DNA from: Impatiens glandulifera
Taxonomy: Eukaryota; Streptophyta; Magnoliopsida; Ericales; Balsaminaceae
Direction: 5' to 3'
Assembly: GCF_907164915.1 (NCBI RefSeq)
Contig: NC_061862.1
Span: forward strand, 6,593,473 to 6,657,472
DNA length: 64,000 nucleotides
Of this stretch, positions 1-10,642 are shown in pieces. Positions within the stretch are counted from its first letter, which is position 1; every line of letters begins with the position of its first letter. Made by a program: the position numbers and the translations under genes. The notes beneath the pieces are model-generated. The model did no database searches, was not told the DNA's origin, and worked only from the letters and a program-made list of their open reading frames with translations.

Positions 1-406
1 TATAGCTTAATTTTATGTTTATAGTGAAAAATAAAGAAAAAAATAAAACAAATAATAATATTAATAAATTCATATAAAACGTAAAATATTTATGAAGTAC
101 TAAAATAATAAAAATTATTTTGTACATAAGTAAGACATTAAAACTTTTATTCTTTACCCTAGATGGTTATATTTCATACTAAACACAACATTAAAAAACA
201 CATCCAATTTATGTTATATATTTATAGTATTCTTATCTTTTAAACTAAATAATAATAACTCATACAACTCATACTTATTAGCTCTTTCTAATTTATATTT
301 ATATACAACTTATCTTATACCTTTCTACTTAAGACACCTTAAGCCTTCCACTAAAAATGTACTTTAAAATAGTATTAAAATACTAAATAATAATTTAATA
401 TTAAAT

Positions 407-730
407 AATAATTATTTATTTAACTTAAATAAGTATTTGATAATTTAAATTAATTACAAAAGTGACTTTTAAGAAATAAAATATCACGACTTCGATTCTC
501 ACTTAAAACGTTTTAAATAAAAAATGAATATCATGTTAGGCATTAGCCTTCTCCATTTTTGTAATAATTTAATAATTATTTATTTAACTTAAATAAGTAT
601 TTAATAATTTAAATTAATAACAAAAGTGATTTTTAAGAGATAAAATATCACTATTTTAATTGTCACTTAAAACGTTTTAAATAAAAATGGAAGAAATATT
701 ATGTTAGGCCTTAACTTTCTCCATTAAAAA
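407..730. repeat. 164 bp tandem duplication
   Basis: Two adjacent copies start at 407 and 571 with the same AATAATTATTTATTTAAC opening. They share the blocks CACTTAAAACGTTTTAAATA and ATGTTAGGC and both end in a CTCCATT run. The copies differ by scattered substitutions and small indels, so the duplication is not recent. No coding potential is seen. Confidence 0.75.
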
Positions 731-889
731 AAATTAATTTTGATTAAATGTTAAATAATATTATCATGTAAGTTATTTTTTTTTTATTATAGATTCATTT
801 GATTTTAAAGTAATTAATGTTGAAGTGTTGTACAAGTTATGAATTTTAGAAATGTTTTTTTTTATATATTTCAAGATATTAAATATATT

Positions 890-892
<3 letters not shown>

Positions 893-938
<46 letters not shown>
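893..938. repeat. (TA)n microsatellite
   Basis: Uninterrupted TA dinucleotides. Similar TA runs occur near 19171-19232, 27147-27182, 29496-29545, 36449-36473 and 46149-46171. Confidence 0.9.
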
Positions 939-940
<2 letters not shown>

Positions 941-1290
941 AAACATTATTCTACTTTTTAGACTAAAAAATGTTGAAAACGATAAGACCAATGAGGTAGA
1001 CTTTGTAGAAAGTGACTAATAAATTTTAATGGACAATTATTAAAAAGAATTCACGTGAATAGACCATTGATTATCATTCAAAGTTAAATATTAAAATTTA
1101 TAAACTAATTTTAGAAAGAAGAAAGAAAATAGAAATCAAATCAAATAATTATTGAAATTAAATATAATTTATTTACTTGAATCTTCTTACACTAAAAGAC
1201 ATAGACATGATTCATCAAAGTCAACTGATGGAAGATGGGCGGGTCCAGCCGTCCAGGGCAGCTGCTTGGAGAACAAGTATTTTTTCTTAG

Positions 1291-1576
1291 AACTTGTTTG
1301 ATTTAGGTTATTTGGAGGGTTTTATTGGGTTTTTATAAGGGTTGAATTATAATAATAAATTTTTATATTTAAAATTTAAAATAAAGTAAGAATATTTTAG
1401 TATTTAATTTATGAATTAAGTGTAAATAATTAAAATATATATATAATATATGAATTTTTTATTAAAAAAAAATTAATATCAAACTATCTCTAACATTTTT
1501 TTATAGTTGTAATTTGGAATACTTGAATCAAACATTTTTTTATAGTTGTAATTTGGAATACTTGAATCAAATTAAG
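1291..1576. mobile_element. MITE-like element, imperfect termini
   Basis: The left end (ACTTGTTTGATTTAGGTTAT) and the reverse complement of the right end (around TTTGATTCAAGTATTCC) are similar, which suggests imperfect terminal inverted repeats around an AT-rich core. The right end was itself duplicated, giving the 39 bp tandem pair at 1494-1571. No clear target duplication is seen. This could instead be a chance AT-rich similarity. Confidence 0.35.
1494..1571. repeat. 39 bp perfect tandem duplication
   Basis: Two identical 39 bp units, starting at 1494 and 1533, each contain TTATAGTTGTAATTTGGAAT. The identity suggests a recent slippage-type duplication. Confidence 0.85.
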
Positions 1577-2286
1577 GGACAGAACAATGCACGAATATAA
1601 GAATTATTATTTGGTTAAAATAAGAGAATGAAAATGTTATTGATAAAGATAGAGAAAAGAAATGTATATGATTAAGTGTCCTATTTGATTTTATTTGGTT
1701 GGAACTTAGTTAATTATTACTATTAGTATTGATGATAGTGTTTGGTTAATAAATAAATATTAATTATATTTATTTATGATATATAATTTTTTTACCAATT
1801 ATAATGTTAATTAGTTTTAATTATGATTATTTTATATTATATTATATTATATTATTTATTTATTTATTTATTTATTAATAATATTTTTGATTTATTTTTA
1901 TTTTATTATACTAAAAATAAATAAACAAAATGGTAGAATTTAAAATTAAAATTTTTATATAGCATAAATTATATATTTTTATCATAGAATTAACCAAAAC
2001 CCAAATACATTATATATTTTTTTTACTTTATTAAAAAGCTAATTTCACATGAAAGAGCTAGTTAAATTTTATTAAAAAGTTAATTCACGTTAAAAGAACT
2101 AGTTAAATGTGTAAATCAAACAGAAATAAAATAGCCCTAACCAGTTATATAAATAAATTCAAGATACAATTAGACACAAAAAAAAAAAATTAAACGAAAA
2201 CTTAATTATAAAATTAGAATTGGTCTCAATCATCTATGCATGTCAAAAATATACAAAAGCATATTAATTATTTTCATCACGATTCT

Positions 2287-2545
2287 TCAAAATATATAAA
2301 AACACATTAGCTACTTTCACCACTACATTCACCACTGTTTTTCAAAATATAAAAAAAAAAAGTAGTGAAATGATCTAGATACAACAAAATTCAACATTTT
2401 ATCTAGATGCAATCAGCTGTTTTTCAAAATATACAGAAGTACATTAGCTATTTTCACCACTACATTCATCATTGTTCTTTAAGTAGTGAAATGATCTAGA
2501 TACAACAAATTCCAACATTTGATCTAGATTCAATCAACTTTTTTC
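2287..2545. repeat. Imperfect tandem repeat, unit about 120-135 bp
   Basis: Two adjacent units share TTCAAAATATA, CATTAGCTA, TTTCACCACTACATTCA and TAGTGAAATGATCTAGATAC in the same order. They lie next to the Harbinger pseudogene and could be sub-terminal repeats of that transposon. Confidence 0.65.
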
Positions 2546-2736
2546 AAAATAACTAGTAATTACATTATGTTGGAATGTGCACAAAAGCCAACAAACAAAA
2601 ACCTAATACAAACCGTCGATTTCATACCTTATTCACGGATTAGAAGATGGATGAACATATTCAAGCACAAAAGACCGTCTCAAATGACTTGGCAATACGA
2701 ATATAACTTCCATTTTCTCAGGTTTTTGTAGCAAAT

Positions 2737-3647
2737 TTAAAGAGCTTTACCAACATTCATTTGAGGTATGTCGATGCTAATTAATTCATCAATAACCTCA
2801 TGCACCTTTACAGCACTTAAATATTCAGATTTTGGTTCCGCAATCAAAGCATTTATCACAACAGTATATTATGATGTCATTTTGTCAGAAATTGACTCAA
2901 ATTTGGAACTATTGTCAAATTTTGAGTCAATCCTTTGTTGAAAGGTTTCTGATCTTTTCTTCTTGTGCAAACTTTCCCTTATCGGTGAAAACTTCTTTCT
3001 TTTCTTGGATGATTTGTTGTTTATTGCATGTGAGCCTTGTGAATGAGAAGTGACAACAAGTTCATCTTCACCATTTGATTAAGAACTCACAATCACATCC
3101 TTCTGCCAACTAGGATCCATGCATGCAGCATCTATATTCTCAACTCCGAACCCTATCGCTCTATCTTTACCCCACACCATGTCAAGTTTGGGCAAATATG
3201 GAAATGTAAAATCTCGCAATCTCATAGTATTGGGACAAGTCTAAACAAAAGAAATAGTATAATAGTCAGAATATGTAAAATATGAAAAAATTATGAAAAG
3301 TAAAAATTCAATAAATGATTGATAGGAATTTAGAATAGCTTACTGTGATCATATGTTCAACGTCATCCCATTGGCAACCACTTTGCTACACATATCTAAA
3401 ATGGGATTGTGCTTGGCTCTAAGATTTTTTATCTTTGATTTAATATGGGGAGTAACTTATTTACTGAAATTGGAAATCTTTTGCATCATCATCTTACGTA
3501 GTTGAACCGTGTAATTGTTTTAAATCCAGAGTCTACTTTCCATAATGGATCACATGTTAGCTCTTGGAGAGCATCAATCAATGCATCAACCTCCAAAATT
3601 GTTTGTTTTTTTTCTCATCCACGAGAAACAAGTGTAGAGATAGACAT
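2737..3647 (-). pseudogene. PIF/Harbinger ORF1 (Myb/SANT-like DNA-binding protein), degenerate
   Basis: Conceptual minus-strand translation gives fragments typical of the Myb/SANT-like protein (Myb_DNA-bind_3 type) carried by plant PIF/Harbinger transposons, which binds the element ends and helps the nuclease. It begins near the ATG at 3647, followed by a segment with VDALIDALQELTCDPLW and GFKTITRF, then TPHIKSKIKNLR. After a likely intron (about 3241-3345) comes LRDFTFPYLPKLDMVWGKDRA, a lysine-rich stretch, and a C-terminal ISIDIPQMNVGKAL block ending at the stop at 2737. Several in-frame stops and frameshifts (for example in the region around 3350-3500, and TAA near 3080) make it non-functional. 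It lies just downstream of, and on the same strand as, the nuclease pseudogene, as expected for one element. The family call rests on remembered conserved motifs. Confidence 0.65.
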
Positions 3648-4988
3648 CCTACAAAAGAAAATGCAGAAAGTTAAATACAATCTAAATACAAACTTCACTA
3701 AATATAAGTAATAGTTACTAAATTTTAAAATATATGAAAATCTTAACACAAATATTGAATGATAGATATAAAACTATCAAATATAAAATCATTCAATTAC
3801 AAACATAAATTCAAATTACATAATTATCATAATATGCATATGAAATAAGCACTAATCAAACTTCATTTCCACTAGTTCTAGTGGACCACGTGTTATACAT
3901 ATTAGTGGCCAAATTATTTCTAAATTTTAGCCACTCATTACTTGGACTAATTTGTGTAATATGCTCCACTTCTTCGTCATCACTTTCCTCAACATTATCC
4001 TCCTCCTCCTATTCTTCTTCTTCTATTCTTGATTCTTGTGGATCTAAACTCATAAATTTACGAATCAAGTTATGCAAAAGAGAACATGCCATTATGATAC
4101 GAATTTGACTTTGAATGAAGAAAAATGAAAGGGATGCAAAAATCTTCCATCTTCCGTTTAACAACCCAAAATATCTTTCTGTAACATTTTTGGCTTTAGA
4201 ATGCTTCATGTTGAAGTATTCCTCTAGAGTCTCTGGTCGAAGGCCATCAAATTCTTTGAGGTGATATCGTTGTCTTCGATAGGGAACAAGAAATAATTTT
4301 ATATTCCAATATCCAGAGTCAGCCAAATAATAACAACCTTCATAGTTGTAAAGTAAATAAAGATTTAGAATAATAAAAAAACAACAAAATTTGCACTTCT
4401 TAATAGATATAGCAATGCAAATTTACATAAAGGGACTCATAGACCATTAGATCTTGAGATTGCATCGTGAAGCACACGATCATCATGTGTTGAACTCTCC
4501 CATCTAGGCAATACATATATAAATTGCATGTTTGGGCAACACACGCCTAATACGTTTGTTGAAATACAACATTTTTTCTCGTGTGATATCGATATTTATT
4601 CTCATTAGGCGGTGTAACTTAAATTAATATTTCATCTAATGCTCCTAAGCAGCCCTACAAATTAAAGAAGTCTATAATTAACAAAGTATAACAATATTAT
4701 ATGAAACTAATTATTCACTCATAATTTTATATATTATAATAATAAATGTATAATGTTCAATGTACCTAAAAATATTTTTAGTTTTTATCGCGACAATCCT
4801 GAGAGATGAGTATTGGCTTCTTCAGTAAGACTTGATGCAATTTCAAAATTGCATCAAGAATCCCGTGAAATTATCGACTCACAATTTTTGTACTATGATA
4901 AAAAGTAGAGAAATGGTCCTACTTTTTTTGTGATCGGCCAAGATATATACGAACATCATTACAACCTCCTCTATTGATGTGTTCCTTG

Positions 4989-6878
4989 TAGGGTTGCAAA
5001 TAAATCAAACTACTCGTGAGTCACTCGCGAGTCGCTCGGTCAAAGCTCGGCTTGAGCTTGACTTTGACCGAGCTCGAGCCGAGCTCAAGCCGACTCGTTT
5101 AAAATTCGAGTCTAGCTCGAGCTCGAGCTCATATAATACTTGCTCGATGGCTTGTCGAGCTTTTTCAAGCCTAAGTATATAATATATATTTTTTTATTTA
5201 TTTAATATTAAAACTCAAATAATATATTTTTCCCTCTCTTTCTCTTCAAAGCCCATATGAAGGCCCACAATCCATAAGTAAAACCCTAATTTCTAACATA
5301 TCTACGACTCTTCATCTAACATAATCTTTTTCATCTAATCGCCTCTTCTTTCATTCTCATCTAACCTAATCTTCGCCTCTTCTTTCATTCTCATCTAACG
5401 TAATTTTCTCATTTAACCTAATCTTCTTCATCTAATCGTCTTTTCTTTCATTAATCTTCTTCTTCTTTCATTCTCATCTAACTTAATCTTCTTCATCTAA
5501 TAATCGCCTTTTCTTTCATTAATTTTCTTCTTCTTTCATTCTCATCTAACATAATCTACTTCATCTAATCGCCTTTTCTTTCATTAATCTTCTTCATCTA
5601 TCTAATCAACTCTTTTTTCATTTTTCCTTCATTTTCTCTTCCATCTTCACCATTTATTTAGCTCACTCTTCACCGTTTTTTCACTCTTAATCTTTTCATC
5701 ATTCATTCTTCACTATTTCTTTAGCTCTTAATCTCTTATTCTTTAGTCTTCACATATTTTTCACTCTTCATCTATTCATTTTCTTCTTTTTTTCGTCTTC
5801 ACATGGATCTCATTCAGAAATTTATAAGAGGCTTACAGGTAATTAAATTTATTTTCACATGATAACTATTGTTTTTGCTTTTTATTTAACTTTAATTTTT
5901 TTATCTTAAGGAAATCCAGCAACAAAGAAAGGAAAAAACTATTTTATTGGTGAAGTCAGTGGTAAGGTAAGTCTTGTTCATCTTTTTTCATATATTAAAA
6001 GAAATTTATGCGTATATAGACTTTGATTATTCTATACATAAGTCAAATGAATATATAGAATAATACTGATTGTTTATAAAAAAAAAAGACTTTTTTATAA
6101 AAAAAAAACAGAAATAAAAAAATTAATAAATTATATATAATAGAAGTATATTATATATAATAAAAATAAATATTATGGATATAATAATTAATATATTATA
6201 ATATAATATATATATATATATAATATATTACGGATAAAAAAATGTTAATATATTTATTATTTTAAGAAAAGACATATCAAGAAATTTTGTTGCTAATATC
6301 TACCTCTTAAAGTAAGTTAAATTTTAATTATTTGTTTTAACCTTTATTTTTTATATTAATTATTTTTAACATTAAACATTTCATATTATTGAATGCAGGT
6401 AGTTATATGTGTGCTATGATTGAAGAACATGAGTTAAAAGGATTAATATATTGAATGTTCAAACAATTTTTATAGTTTTGTACTTTAATTTTAGAATTTT
6501 ATATTTTAGAATTTTGATTAGTAATGGTGATTTAATGTTTTGGATTATTATGTTTTAGAATTTTGAATAGTTATGATTGTTTCATATTTTAATTTTGAAA
6601 TATCATGTTTTAAATTATTAATATGTATGAAAGTTTGATATTTTAATTCTATAAATAAATTTGGTTCGAGTTCGAGTTCGAGTTTGAGTTTGAGCTTGAA
6701 AATTAAATTTTTGTTCAAGCTTTCGAGTCGAGCCGAGTTTGTAGGTAATATAGTCAAGTCGAACTCGAGCTCAAATTTATAAGCTCGTTCGAGCTCGAGT
6801 TCGAGTCGAGCTAATAAATACTTAGTCGAGCTCGAGCTTTAGTAAGCTCGAGCTCGGCTCGACTCATTTGTAGCCCTA
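4989..6878. mobile_element. Non-autonomous hAT element nested in the Harbinger nuclease
   Basis: The 1,890 bp element starts TAGGGTTGCAAATAAATC and its other end, reverse-complemented, starts TAGGGCTACAAATGAGTC. It is flanked by a perfect 8 bp target duplication, GTTCCTTG, at 4981-4988 and 6879-6886; 8 bp is the hAT-type length. Both ends carry dense sub-terminal GAGCTCGAGC-type repeats (5010-5160 and 6660-6860). The interior has a pyrimidine-rich minisatellite (about 5290-5610), then a short ATG reading frame at 5803 ending at a plausible splice donor, and no recognisable transposase. It probably moved using a transposase supplied elsewhere. Confidence 0.9.
5290..5610. repeat. Pyrimidine-rich minisatellite inside the hAT element
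   Basis: Imperfect repeats of about 75-80 bp are built from TCATCTAA, CGCCTTTTCTTTCATTAA and CTTCTTCTTTCATTCTCATC. One strand is almost purine-free. It lies wholly within the nested hAT element and upstream of its small reading frame, where it could act as a leader. That role is a guess. Confidence 0.7.
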
Positions 6879-7370
6879 GTTCCTTGTGGGCATCAAACCT
6901 CCAATGTCTCTTTTCATTTCACACAATACTCTAAAGTTTGTCATGTCCATTCGAAGTTCATTAATGCAAGTTGAATCACATTCTATTGTCAATCTAGCCA
7001 TCCATCTAGTTCGAGAGATTATTTTTTCTTCTTTTGTTTTAATATCACGAAATTTTTCTCGAATGTAGGAACAAATTTCTACATAGTATTGAGAAAATAA
7101 AAAAAACATGTTGTTTGTTGTTTGTTGAAGTAATAATAACTTCTTTAGATTTCGTCGTTGTTGGGTGATAAGAGGACGAACCATTTTATCTACATCAAAA
7201 AATTAAGGAAAAAAAAGGACATTGAAAACAAAATTGAAATTGAAGGCAACAAATATGAGTTTTCTTTAATATTAGGAAGAATAACAAATTTTAGGATAAT
7301 CTCAAAACAAGATAATGACAATGGGTTAGGAGTCTTCACAATTAGCAGTATCTAGTATCTAGTTCAATTA

Positions 7371-8690
7371 CCAGGTAAAGAAATATCATGCACTCATTTG
7401 CATTTATAGAAAAAAATAACAAATACAAACAATTAATTTTTATTAGTGAAATGGTATCATATGAAGGAAGCAATTTATGGGTTGTTGGTAAAAACTAACA
7501 TATTTTTTACCCAAGTAGTTTCAATTCAAATAATACATTGATTCAAATAAATAGTTTCAATTCAAACATGAATGATCCAAATTAGAAATTCATGTGCAAA
7601 GACAGCCAAGACTGTAAGAAAATATGAAAATATTATAGGCTATAAGATTGTAGATTGAAGGTGAAAATATTAGTTAGTTTCAAGACTAAGAAGAACTCAT
7701 AAGAACTCATTGCTTAAGCCATATGAGTTAGGGTTTAAAAAAGAACTTTTTTTTTCAAAAAGTAATTGCTTATAACATTAGAGAACTGAAACAAGGATGA
7801 GAAGAATGGTATTTTGGTAGATTGAATGGTCAAAAAAACTCTAATCCCAACAAAATGCAAATGTAAATAAAAAGTTCATTCTTTTAAATATCTTTTCCTA
7901 GTCGAACATATCATCAGTAATACATACAAAATTTGTAGAACAAAAATACTAAAAGAACCCTTCCAATAAAGTTCAGAAATTGATGATAGATTTGAAAGTA
8001 AACAATAAAAAAAATCATCAACAAACTAACCAAAGCAGAGTGACTAGACACATCATATACATGAAAAAATAATTACAAAGAAACATATGTCTCATAAATT
8101 CACAAACTAAAAGTAATAGAAATTTATGGGCTAGGTTTAGGGTTTGTCTTGTGCTCGCGCTAGTGGTAGAAATACGAGAAGAAATGATCCGCTGGAGAAG
8201 ATGATTGTAATTCCAGAGAGGAAATTGGAGGAGCTAGATAAGATGATTGAAAAGAAGGCGGTGAAAGAAGAAGGTCAGGAGATAAAGTTTGATGAAATGA
8301 AAGAAGAATGAAAGAAAGAAAATAGCATAACCCCCAAATTAAAATGATTGAACGAATCCTTAGAATAAGGTAATCGTTTTACTATTCATTAATTATATAC
8401 TATTACTAAAGATTACCTATTATTCCTTTTTCCATTACCAGATACAAAAACTCTCAAATAAGTATTTTTTTTATAAGATGCTTCAAATTTGTAATTATCT
8501 ATGTGGCTAAAATGGAAAAAGCCGAGCCCTATTGACATATCTTAAAATTTGAGTATCGTGTATATAGAAAACGCCCCACTTATAGTTTCATCATAAAACC
8601 TTCTTATCAGTATTGTTTTGCAAATTCAGAATTAGTCAGCCATTCAAATTTGAGTTACCGTTTTATTTTGTTCGATTTGAAATTATATTT
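7371..8690. other. Spacer beside the Harbinger element, one short ORF
   Basis: Mostly AT-rich, with no terminal inverted repeat that I could define. The only GC-richer part is 8125-8311. It contains a plus-strand reading frame from ATG 8201 to TGA 8311 (36 residues, very charged, starting MIVIPERKLEELDKM) that is open upstream of the ATG to about 8165. It may be a captured gene fragment. I do not recognise it, and low-complexity chance coding is possible. A short palindrome (GGTAATC...GATTACC) lies near 8370-8417. Confidence 0.4.
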
Positions 8691-8699
8691 AGTCGAATT

Positions 8700-9185
8700 A
8701 TATTTGTCATCTCGAATTTTTTAATTGAAATAATACTTTGATCAGTTTTTGATGGGTAGTTTGTTGTTTATACCTTTGTCGATTATTCTAGTAATCTTTT
8801 TTTCGAGTCTATGTTTATCTTCTTCTTAGCAACAAAAGAATAAAGATGTTAGATCCCAATTATTTCTCATTTGTTCAATAATGAGTTATTTGAACTGATA
8901 TTCTATTTGGATGACCTCTTACAGGTATTCTCACTTATTTTTTATGGATTTCTCATTATTTTAATCATATATATATAGATGGTCTTTTATCATTTGACAG
9001 AATTTTTTTTGCGTTGTTTACCAACCCACGGACAATGATAATTTTCACTGTCGTTCAGAATATTTTGTTGAAATTATTCCGACACCGCTTAATTAGTTTG
9101 TTCAATTTGTTCTACTTTTTCACTCATTCTTATGGAACTCAATCGAGTTTGTATATGGAGTCACCCTTAAAAAAATGTAAAAGAT
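8700..9185 (+). repeat. Dispersed repeat, copy A (about 430-490 bp)
   Basis: This stretch aligns along its whole length, in the same orientation, with 27690-28162. Shared islands include GGGTARTTTGTTGT, a TTCTCATT/TTCTTGTTATTTT block, a GTTGTTTAYCAAC block and CACTCATT followed by an AATGAGT/TCGAGT-type segment. Spacing is conserved (426 versus 417 bp between matching landmarks). No reading frame is present. The class is unknown. Confidence 0.65.
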
Positions 9186-9983
9186 GAGTGATAGAGGAGA
9201 GAATGAAATCACATCACTTAATTAGTTGGAAAAAAAATGTGAGGACCAAACAAACAAAAAAAAAATTATTCTTTTTTCATTTCCTCTTCTTCTACATTCA
9301 CTTATTAAAAAATTGTATTATTTAACATCTATATTATCATTTAATCAGGAAAAAAACTAAGATTATTTTCAAATGAGCTTAGTTGTGTTAATTTATTGTT
9401 GATATAATTTTAATTGGGGGTATTTTTAATAAGAATTTAATATGAAATGTCATAACAATAAAAATAAATAAATAAAAAAGAGGTCAGCATATCATTTTGG
9501 GAATATTTTTTATGTAATTTTTTTTTTTTGAAATTAAACTATGTATTTGACTTCTATCAATGTGGCAAAATTAAGAATGAAAGGATAAATTTAAGTGATG
9601 TTTGAAGAGTAAAATCAAGGTAGATAGTAAATTTGTGTCACATTGATAAAACTATGATTTTTTATGTCTAGAGATTGATTTTAATAATTATGTATCTACA
9701 GCCTACAGGTTCACTTTTATTTTTATTTTTGTTATTTAATTGACATATTTATTTGTATTTTAAGATTAACTTTAATATTATAAATTCTGATAATCCTATG
9801 ACTAATTAATAGTTCAATGGTCAAGATTATTATATCAGATTTTGTTAATATTAAATTCAAATGAGACATTTAGGTATTGACATTAAAGTTCACCGAATGC
9901 ATTCAACAACCCAGACATTAATTGAACGCGTTACAGTCTTATTGCATATCGGTTTTGGAATGCAAATAAATTTCATTTAAGGG
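9186..9983. other. AT-rich spacer
   Basis: Poly-A/T tracts and short AT runs. I see no gene, repeat structure or RNA gene here. Confidence 0.6.
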
Positions 9984-9991
9984 CTTATAAC

Positions 9992-10634
9992 CAAGGTTTT
10001 AAAATACGCGGTCCGATCGGCGGTTCAACCGGTCCGACTGCGAAACGGTTTGGTGAGCGGTCCGGGTTTTACCTTCAAAACGGTCACCTTTCGAACCGGT
10101 CAAAATCCGGTCCGACCGGCCGGCTTAACCTGAAAAACAAACCGTTTTTTTCCAATTGAAAAGGTAAATTATAAAAATTTTATATAATTATTATTATAAT
10201 ATTATTATAATAATATTTAACTATTTTTTTTTCTGTACTCAGTACTTCACTAGCTCAGCTGTGAGCTCTGTGACTGTAAGTCTATATTTATTAATTATTA
10301 TTACTTTTTTTTTTTTGTTTTTTCTTTTGCTTTTAACTTATTTTTCTTTAACTTATGGTTATTTTATTTGTTAATTGTATTGTATTGAATTATTGGATAT
10401 TTGGTATAATATAAATTTAATTGACAATTATTAAGTTCAATTAGTATTTATTTGATTATTTTTATATGTCTAACTAATTTATATATATAATTTATGTATT
10501 AATTTATTTAAATTTATTTTAAAAAAAAGGGAAAAAAAAATTCGGTTCAACCAGTGGTTTAACCGGTTGAACCGGTCGGACCGAAGTACAACACAAAAAC
10601 CGGGTTGATGAACGAAACGGTTTTCAAAACCTTG
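9992..10634. mobile_element. Non-autonomous hAT element (643 bp)
   Basis: Termini are CAAGGTTTTAAAATACGCGG and, reverse-complemented, CAAGGTTTTGAAAACCGTTTCG. A perfect 8 bp target duplication, CTTATAAC, flanks it at 9984-9991 and 10635-10642. The sub-terminal regions are packed with GGTTCAACCGG/CCGGTTGAACC-type inverted motifs and GGTCCGACCGG, in strong GC contrast to the AT-rich core. No transposase is encoded. Confidence 0.9.
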
Positions 10635-10642
10635 CTTATAAC

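Larger units (their letters stand above)
1..2736. other. AT-rich spacer with short tandem repeats
   Basis: No gene is visible. The stretch holds a 164 bp tandem duplication (407-730), a TA microsatellite (about 893-938), a MITE-like segment (1291-1576), a 39 bp duplication (1494-1571), a roughly 41 bp duplication (2032-2110) and a roughly 125 bp repeat pair (2287-2545). The last part lies just downstream of the Harbinger Myb-like pseudogene and may include that element's 3' terminal region, but I could not define its terminal inverted repeat. Confidence 0.6.
3856..7184 (-). pseudogene. PIF/Harbinger DDE nuclease (HARBI1-like), broken and interrupted
   Basis: The minus strand encodes a plant Harbinger transposase/nuclease in pieces. 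The N-terminal block (7184-6887) ends in the family motif with CEMKRDIGGLMPTRN. The next codons resume at 4980, after a 1.9 kb hAT insertion, and give a segment with MMFVYILADHKK. A frameshift near 4900 follows, then a TAA inside a block with FHGILDAILKLHQVLLKKP. After a probable intron come blocks with TNVLGVCCPNMQFIYVLPRW and HDAISRSNGL, then ADSGYWNIKLFLVPYRRQRY and NMKHSKAKNVTERYFGLLNG, then LLHNLIRKFM. An in-frame TAG at 4009-4011 splits the acidic tail, which then runs on to a stop at 3856. In living relatives this enzyme cuts and moves the transposon with the Myb-like ORF1 partner. Here it is clearly dead. Confidence 0.85.

Noticed and set aside
2832..3053. Plus-strand 73-residue ORF, and similar ones at 3502-3711 and 3881-4108
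   Set aside because: These are antisense to the Harbinger Myb-like and nuclease pseudogenes, which give recognisable motifs on the minus strand.
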